Assembly (NCBI GenBank): GCA_027623555.1
Contig: JAQBSZ010000009.1
Span: forward strand, 1-64,000
Direction: 5' to 3'
Origin: Pseudomonadota bacterium
GTDB lineage: Bacteria; Pseudomonadota; Gammaproteobacteria; Pseudomonadales; Pseudohongiellaceae
Length of the DNA stretch: 64,000 bases
The notes beneath the pieces were generated by a model. That model saw only the letters and a list, made by a program, of their open reading frames with translations, was not told the DNA's origin and did not search any database. Of this stretch, positions 60,202 to 64,000 are shown piece after piece. The position numbers and the translations under genes were made by a program. The stretch's first letter is position 1. Each line of letters starts with the position of its first letter.

Positions 60202-61365
60202 ATGGGAGAGAGTCGACAAGCGGTTTTGAGTCGGCAGAAAATCCCGATTCTGGATGCGTTTCGATTTATTGCCTCAGTGCTGGTGGTGTTCGTCCACTAC
60301 GAGGTTATTTTCGGAAGTCCGGTCATCTACGGCACCTTTGCCACAACGGCGGTGTCCTGGTTCTTCGTGGTCAGTGGCTTCATTCTTTCCTATACCTACC
60401 CCAGTCTCGATACACGCCAGGACTACCGCCGCTTCTACCTGCACCGCCTGATTCGCATCTACCCCGTGTACTTCCTGGCAATCATTGTCTCGGCGTTGTT
60501 CGTATCGCTGAACTATGCAGCCATGGGGGATAGTTTCTTCTCAGAAGTGCATCGACCCCTGGAATTGATCCACGATCTGCCGGAGCAGAAAGACCCGGCG
60601 TTCTTTCTGACAGCGACCCTGCGGCACCTGGTCTTTGCGCAGTCTGTCGGCGGAATAGAAACGCTGAAGCTGGTGTTCAACGGGCCTCTGTGGTCAATTG
60701 TGCTGGAGATGTATTTTTATCTCGCCTTTCCTCTTTTGTTGCTATTGATTAAACCGCTGAACAGTATAGGCAAGGTGATCGCTGCATTTATCGTCGGTTA
60801 TTTTCTGCAGTTGTTACTGATACAGATGAATCTGCCGGAAGCAGAAACCTATAACGTGATTAATCTCAATGTGCCAGTCTATACCAACCCGTTTATTCGA
60901 GGCATCGAATTCCTGTTTGGCATGCTGCTCTATAAGGCCTTTGCGTTTACAGTGCCGTCAGAATCGGCGAGTTTACCTAACTGGCTGCCGACAGTCCTGA
61001 CGGTTGGGCTCTATGTTGCCGTGGTGATGCTGGTGCACGACAGGATTCCGTATGAGTACAGTTCGTTCTTCCTGGTCGTGCCTTTTGTAACCCTGATGAT
61101 CTATGCGCTGCTCAGAGTACGCTGGCTGCCGGCCGACAACATCGTTCAGTTCTGCACAATGCTCGGCGGCTTGAGCTATGTGCTCTATAGCTTTCACTGG
61201 CCGTTCATGGAGATCATTCAGTTTTATAATCTGCTGCCACAATTCAGTTCGCTGCTCCTTCACCTGCCGCTGTTAATGGGCTGTTTGCTGCTAGCGTCCT
61301 ACGTTATCTACAAGTTTATTGAGTCTCCTGTACGCAAGGCCTTGTATCGCAAATCAGATCGTTAA
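60202..61365 (+). CDS. Membrane acyltransferase (Acyl_transf_3)
   Basis: 387 residues, about ten helices. LDAFRFIASVLVVFVHYEVIFG is the first helix with the catalytic-type His (His near 33), followed by WFFVVSGFILSYTYPSLD, RFYLHRLIRIYPVYFLAIIVS and GPLWSIVLEMYFYLAFPLLL. This is the acyltransferase-3 fold used to acetylate polysaccharides, lipid A or other surface molecules. The next gene, an adenylating enzyme, begins 13 bp downstream; the pair may modify a common surface or secondary product. Confidence 0.9.
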   Translation: MGESRQAVLSRQKIPILDAFRFIASVLVVFVHYEVIFGSPVIYGTFATTAVSWFFVVSGFILSYTYPSLDTRQDYRRFYLHRLIRIYPVYFLAIIVSALFVSLNYAAMGDSFFSEVHRPLELIHDLPEQKDPAFFLTATLRHLVFAQSVGGIETLKLVFNGPLWSIVLEMYFYLAFPLLLLLIKPLNSIGKVIAAFIVGYFLQLLLIQMNLPEAETYNVINLNVPVYTNPFIRGIEFLFGMLLYKAFAFTVPSESASLPNWLPTVLTVGLYVAVVMLVHDRIPYEYSSFFLVVPFVTLMIYALLRVRWLPADNIVQFCTMLGGLSYVLYSFHWPFMEIIQFYNLLPQFSSLLLHLPLLMGCLLLASYVIYKFIESPVRKALYRKSDR

Positions 61366-61378
61366 GCGAAGTTCAGTC

Positions 61379-62725
61379 ATGAGTGAAGCGATACCCAAGC
61401 CGTTGATCAAGAATCCCAGGAATGACCTGGTGCACCAACTCTTGCTGCAGATGAACCAGGTGCAGTGGTGGACTCCGATCAAGATTGCGAATAACCAGCT
61501 AAAAGAGATTCGACAGCTACTCAGTCATGCACAGAAGTCCTCTGTATTCTACGGCCGGCGCCTGCAATGTGTTGATATCGACAACCTGGATTGGGAATCG
61601 TTTCGTGAAATTGCGGCTCTGACCCGAGACGATATTCGCGATCACCAGCATGAACTCAATAGCAATCCGCTTCCCCGTTCCCACGGCAAGGTGGAAGAGA
61701 TCATGACTTCCGGTTCTACCGGTTCCCCCGTAGTAGTGCGTAGCACCGGCATAACCAACGCCATGTGGTCAGCAATCGCGATGCGTGATCACCTCTGGCA
61801 ACTACGAGATGCCAGCAAGATCATCGCCGCGATTCGCTGGCGGGCGGAGAATATCGGGATGGCCCCCGAAGGTTGGGTGCTTGATAGCTGGGGAACTCCT
61901 CAGGATCAATTCTACAAAACCGGAAAAGGCTATTTTCTCAATAGTAGCTCCAACATAGCTGATCAAGTTCAGTGGCTCCACCGCATAAACCCCTTCTACC
62001 TCATCACTCATCCCTCCAACCTGGTCGCTCTGGTCCAGGAGTCTGAACGCCGGGGATTACACTATGAAAATCTGCACGACATTCGCACAGTGGGTGAGGC
62101 GTTGCCCAACGGCTTGCGAGACCTGGTCAGGGAGAAACTCAACACCAGGTTGATTGATTGTTATAGCAGTCAGGAAGTGGGCTACATAGCCATACAGTGT
62201 CCGGACCATGAGCACTACCATGTGCAGTCAGAGAGCCTCTATCTGGAAGTTGTCAACGAGGCAGGCACGCCCTGTAATCCCGGGGAGATGGGCAAGATCC
62301 TGGTAACCAGCCTGCGCAATTTTGCTACCCCTATCATCCGTTATGATATTGGCGATTACGGCGTGCTGGGTAATCCCTGTCCCTGCGGGCGAGGGCTACC
62401 AGTGTTGCAGCAGGCCATGGGACGGGTCAGGAATATGCTGGTATTGCCCGATGGTAACCGGCGTTGGCCCAATCTGGGTTTCAAGGAGATCATGAGCGTT
62501 GCCAGTATTCGCCAGTTCCAGGTAGTTCAGCATGAGCCGGAAATATTGGAGTTCAAGCTCTTGGTCGAGCCAGTGCTGAGTGTTGAACAGGAAGAAAAAA
62601 TAAAAAACATACTGAGAAAGTACCTCGATTATCCCTTCCAGATCGACATTACTTATCACGCTGAAATTCCGCGCAGTGCCGGTGGCAAGTATGAAGATTT
62701 CTTATCTCTTGTGGAAACGGACTAA
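61379..62725 (+). CDS. CapK/PaaK-like adenylate-forming enzyme
   Basis: 448 residues from the ATG at 61379; a longer frame from 61319 would overlap the acyltransferase. The ATP-binding loop EEIMTSGSTGSPVVVRSTG (about residue 105), TVGEALPNGLRDLV, YSSQEVGYIAIQC and FATPIIRYDIGDYGVLGNPCPCGRGLPVL mark the phenylacetate-CoA ligase/CapK family; GGKYEDF at the end holds the conserved Lys. CapK proteins lie in capsule or surface-polymer loci. The acyl substrate is unknown. The MFS pseudogene starts 3 bp downstream. Confidence 0.9.
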   Translation: MSEAIPKPLIKNPRNDLVHQLLLQMNQVQWWTPIKIANNQLKEIRQLLSHAQKSSVFYGRRLQCVDIDNLDWESFREIAALTRDDIRDHQHELNSNPLPRSHGKVEEIMTSGSTGSPVVVRSTGITNAMWSAIAMRDHLWQLRDASKIIAAIRWRAENIGMAPEGWVLDSWGTPQDQFYKTGKGYFLNSSSNIADQVQWLHRINPFYLITHPSNLVALVQESERRGLHYENLHDIRTVGEALPNGLRDLVREKLNTRLIDCYSSQEVGYIAIQCPDHEHYHVQSESLYLEVVNEAGTPCNPGEMGKILVTSLRNFATPIIRYDIGDYGVLGNPCPCGRGLPVLQQAMGRVRNMLVLPDGNRRWPNLGFKEIMSVASIRQFQVVQHEPEILEFKLLVEPVLSVEQEEKIKNILRKYLDYPFQIDITYHAEIPRSAGGKYEDFLSLVETD

Positions 62726-62728
62726 CCA

Positions 62729-64000
62729 ATGCCCGTCGACATAAGCAAGCACTGCCACGCCTTGATGTTTGTGATCTTTGTCGTGCTGATCGATGCCATC
62801 GGTTTTGGCATTATTCTGCCGGTAATGCCGCAGTTGATCATGAGCCTTTCCGACGTCAGTCTGGCCGCGGCATCCCGTATTGGTGGTTACCTCATGTTTA
62901 CCTATGCGGCGGTGCAGTTCTTCGCCGCGCCTATCCTCGGGAATCTCGGTGACCGATACGGTCGCCGACCCGTGCTGCTGTTTTCTCTGGCCGCCCTTAG
63001 CATCGATTCTCTGTTCATGGCGCTGGCGCCTACCCTGTTCTAGGGAGCCTCTGAACAAGACTATGGCCGCTCTGGCTTACAGCCAATTTCGCTCTCAAGG
63101 CGCGCGCAGGACGGTCGACCTTTCAAGCCAGTGCAACGCCGAGAGCGCACTCGATGTACACCCCCGACCGGCGGGGCCTGTCGCGCCGTGTTGGCGCGCT
63201 TGCCAAGGACGACTGCCATTGCCTGCGCACGACGCCTAGCGGCAAAACGCGACAGACTCCCGCTCAGTGGCCATAGTCTTGTTCAAAGGCCCCCTAGATA
63301 TTTATCGCGCGATTGATTGCCGGTGTAGCCAGTTCGACTTTTCCTCTGGCCTATGCGTTTGTCACCGATATCACTGCTCAAGAAAAAAGGCGCAACGCTT
63401 CGGGATGATCGGTGCCGCGTTCGGTGGAGGATTTATCTTCGGCCCTGTCATCGGCGGTATCCTCGGCGAGTTCGGTCCACGTGTACCATTTTACGCGGCG
63501 GCGGCCCTGGCGTTTATTAACTTGATTTACGGATACTTTGTGATGGGGGAATCGCTCAGTGAAGAGCACCGCCGTCCCTTTGAACTGAAGCGGGCAAATC
63601 CTGTCGGCGCGATCAAACATCTAAGAAAATACCCTGTGGTGCTCGGCCTGGCCTTCGCTTACTTTCTCTTCATGGTCGGACGCGCGTCCCTGCCGAGCAC
63701 GTTCACTTATTACACGATTGAGAAGTTCGCCTGGTCTGAAAGCCAGATTGGTCTGGCGCTCGGTTTCGCTGGCGTATTCATGATCCTGGTGCAGGCCTTT
63801 CTGATCCGCTGGGCCATCCCCGCCATGGGTGCCTATAACGCGGGAATCCTGGGGATGGTGACTATTATCGTTGGCTTCTGCGGCTACGCTTTTTCCACGG
63901 CAGGCTGGCAACTCTACCCCTGGATGGCACTGGCAGCTTTATCAAGGTTTGTAACCCCGGCATTTCAGTCGATCATGACCAGTCAGATACCAGCCAACGC
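62729..64000 (+). pseudogene. MFS (TetA-type) transporter, disrupted by a MITE and a frameshift, partial
   Basis: Residues 1-104 are a normal MFS start (MFVIFVVLIDAIGFGIILPVMPQLI, then GNLGDRYGRRPVLLF). The frame then stops at TAG 63041 where a 250-bp element is inserted. After it, at 63298, the protein resumes as IFIARLIAGVASSTFPLAYAFVTDITAQE and, after one missing base near 63385-63391 (A6G2 run), continues FGMIGAAFGGGFIFGPVIGGILG... to the window edge. Removing the element leaves TTC-TAG-ATA, so even the empty site carries an in-frame amber. The gene is therefore damaged three ways, or part of this is an assembly error. It was the third gene of the acyltransferase/CapK operon. Confidence 0.88.
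63044..63293. mobile_element. 250-bp IS5-type MITE with CTAG target duplication
   Basis: Ends GGAGCCTCTGAACAAGACTA and their inverted copy pair over 23 of 25 bp (63044-63068 with 63269-63293). CTAG flanks both sides (63040-63043, 63294-63297), the YTAR-type duplication made by IS5-family transposases. No transposase frame inside. It is inserted in the MFS gene. Confidence 0.9.

Overview
The window looks like a chromosomal segment of a free-living, aerobic, heterotrophic marine-type gammaproteobacterium. This is inferred from the gene families only; there is no rRNA or other phylogenetic marker here. GC looks mid-50s, genes are dense, and there are no tRNAs, rRNAs, phage genes or CRISPR arrays. 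Many products are exported: lipoproteins, Tat substrates, and Sec-exported quinoproteins and beta-propellers. This suggests a cell that oxidises alcohols, sugars and other organics in the periplasm.

Layout. 1-9.5 kb: a cyclic-nucleotide-binding patatin phospholipase (cut by the window edge), a TerC-family membrane protein, an exported orphan, a repeat island, two glucose-dehydrogenase-like quinoproteins and a methyltransferase. 9.5-17.7 kb: an exported alpha/beta hydrolase with a broken signal peptide, a PadR/PspC pair with a 33-bp palindromic operator, an SSS symporter with a small membrane partner, and a third quinoprotein carrying the Asp-Tyr-Asp signature of lanthanide-dependent alcohol dehydrogenases. 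17.9-23.9 kb (plus strand): NHL propeller, Old Yellow Enzyme, Kelch protein, cupin, and an AhpD-like gene with an in-frame UGA exactly where the second Cys of the E-x11-C-x2-C-x3-H motif should be, which is a strong selenoprotein candidate. 23.9-32 kb: MFS exporter, DUF3445 haem N-demethylase-like protein, nucleoside transporter, epoxide-hydrolase-like enzyme and a Tricorn-type S41 protease.

32-36 kb is a small stress group: DksA/TraR zinc finger, a UspE-like gene split by UGA, a zinc-ribbon protein and an M28 peptidase. 36-43.5 kb carries ion transport: an MscS-related protein, a soluble MgtE-like protein and full MgtE in one operon, a DUF2189 protein, an ArsB/NhaD antiporter and a SulP transporter. 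43.9-50.4 kb holds a DUF1501/dihaem-cytochrome pair and an ECF sigma, anti-sigma, periplasmic sensor and EF-hand group. 50.6-64 kb holds a second NHL protein, the 2-oxoacid:ferredoxin oxidoreductase KorAB, an M20 hydrolase, a PhoX-like protein, a two-gene GMC dehydrogenase, an acyltransferase, a CapK/PaaK-like adenylating enzyme and an MFS gene destroyed by a 250-bp IS5-type MITE.

Non-coding structure is notable. There are three copies of a long perfect or near-perfect hairpin (27-31 bp arms, unrelated loops, one copy with compensatory changes), a roughly 400-bp repeat island bounded by 13-bp inverted repeats, a 19-bp tandem array between the sigma and anti-sigma genes, and the MITE. Several lesions (UGA in uspE, one-base deletions near 11356 and 63385) are either real gene decay or assembly errors; raw reads would separate these.
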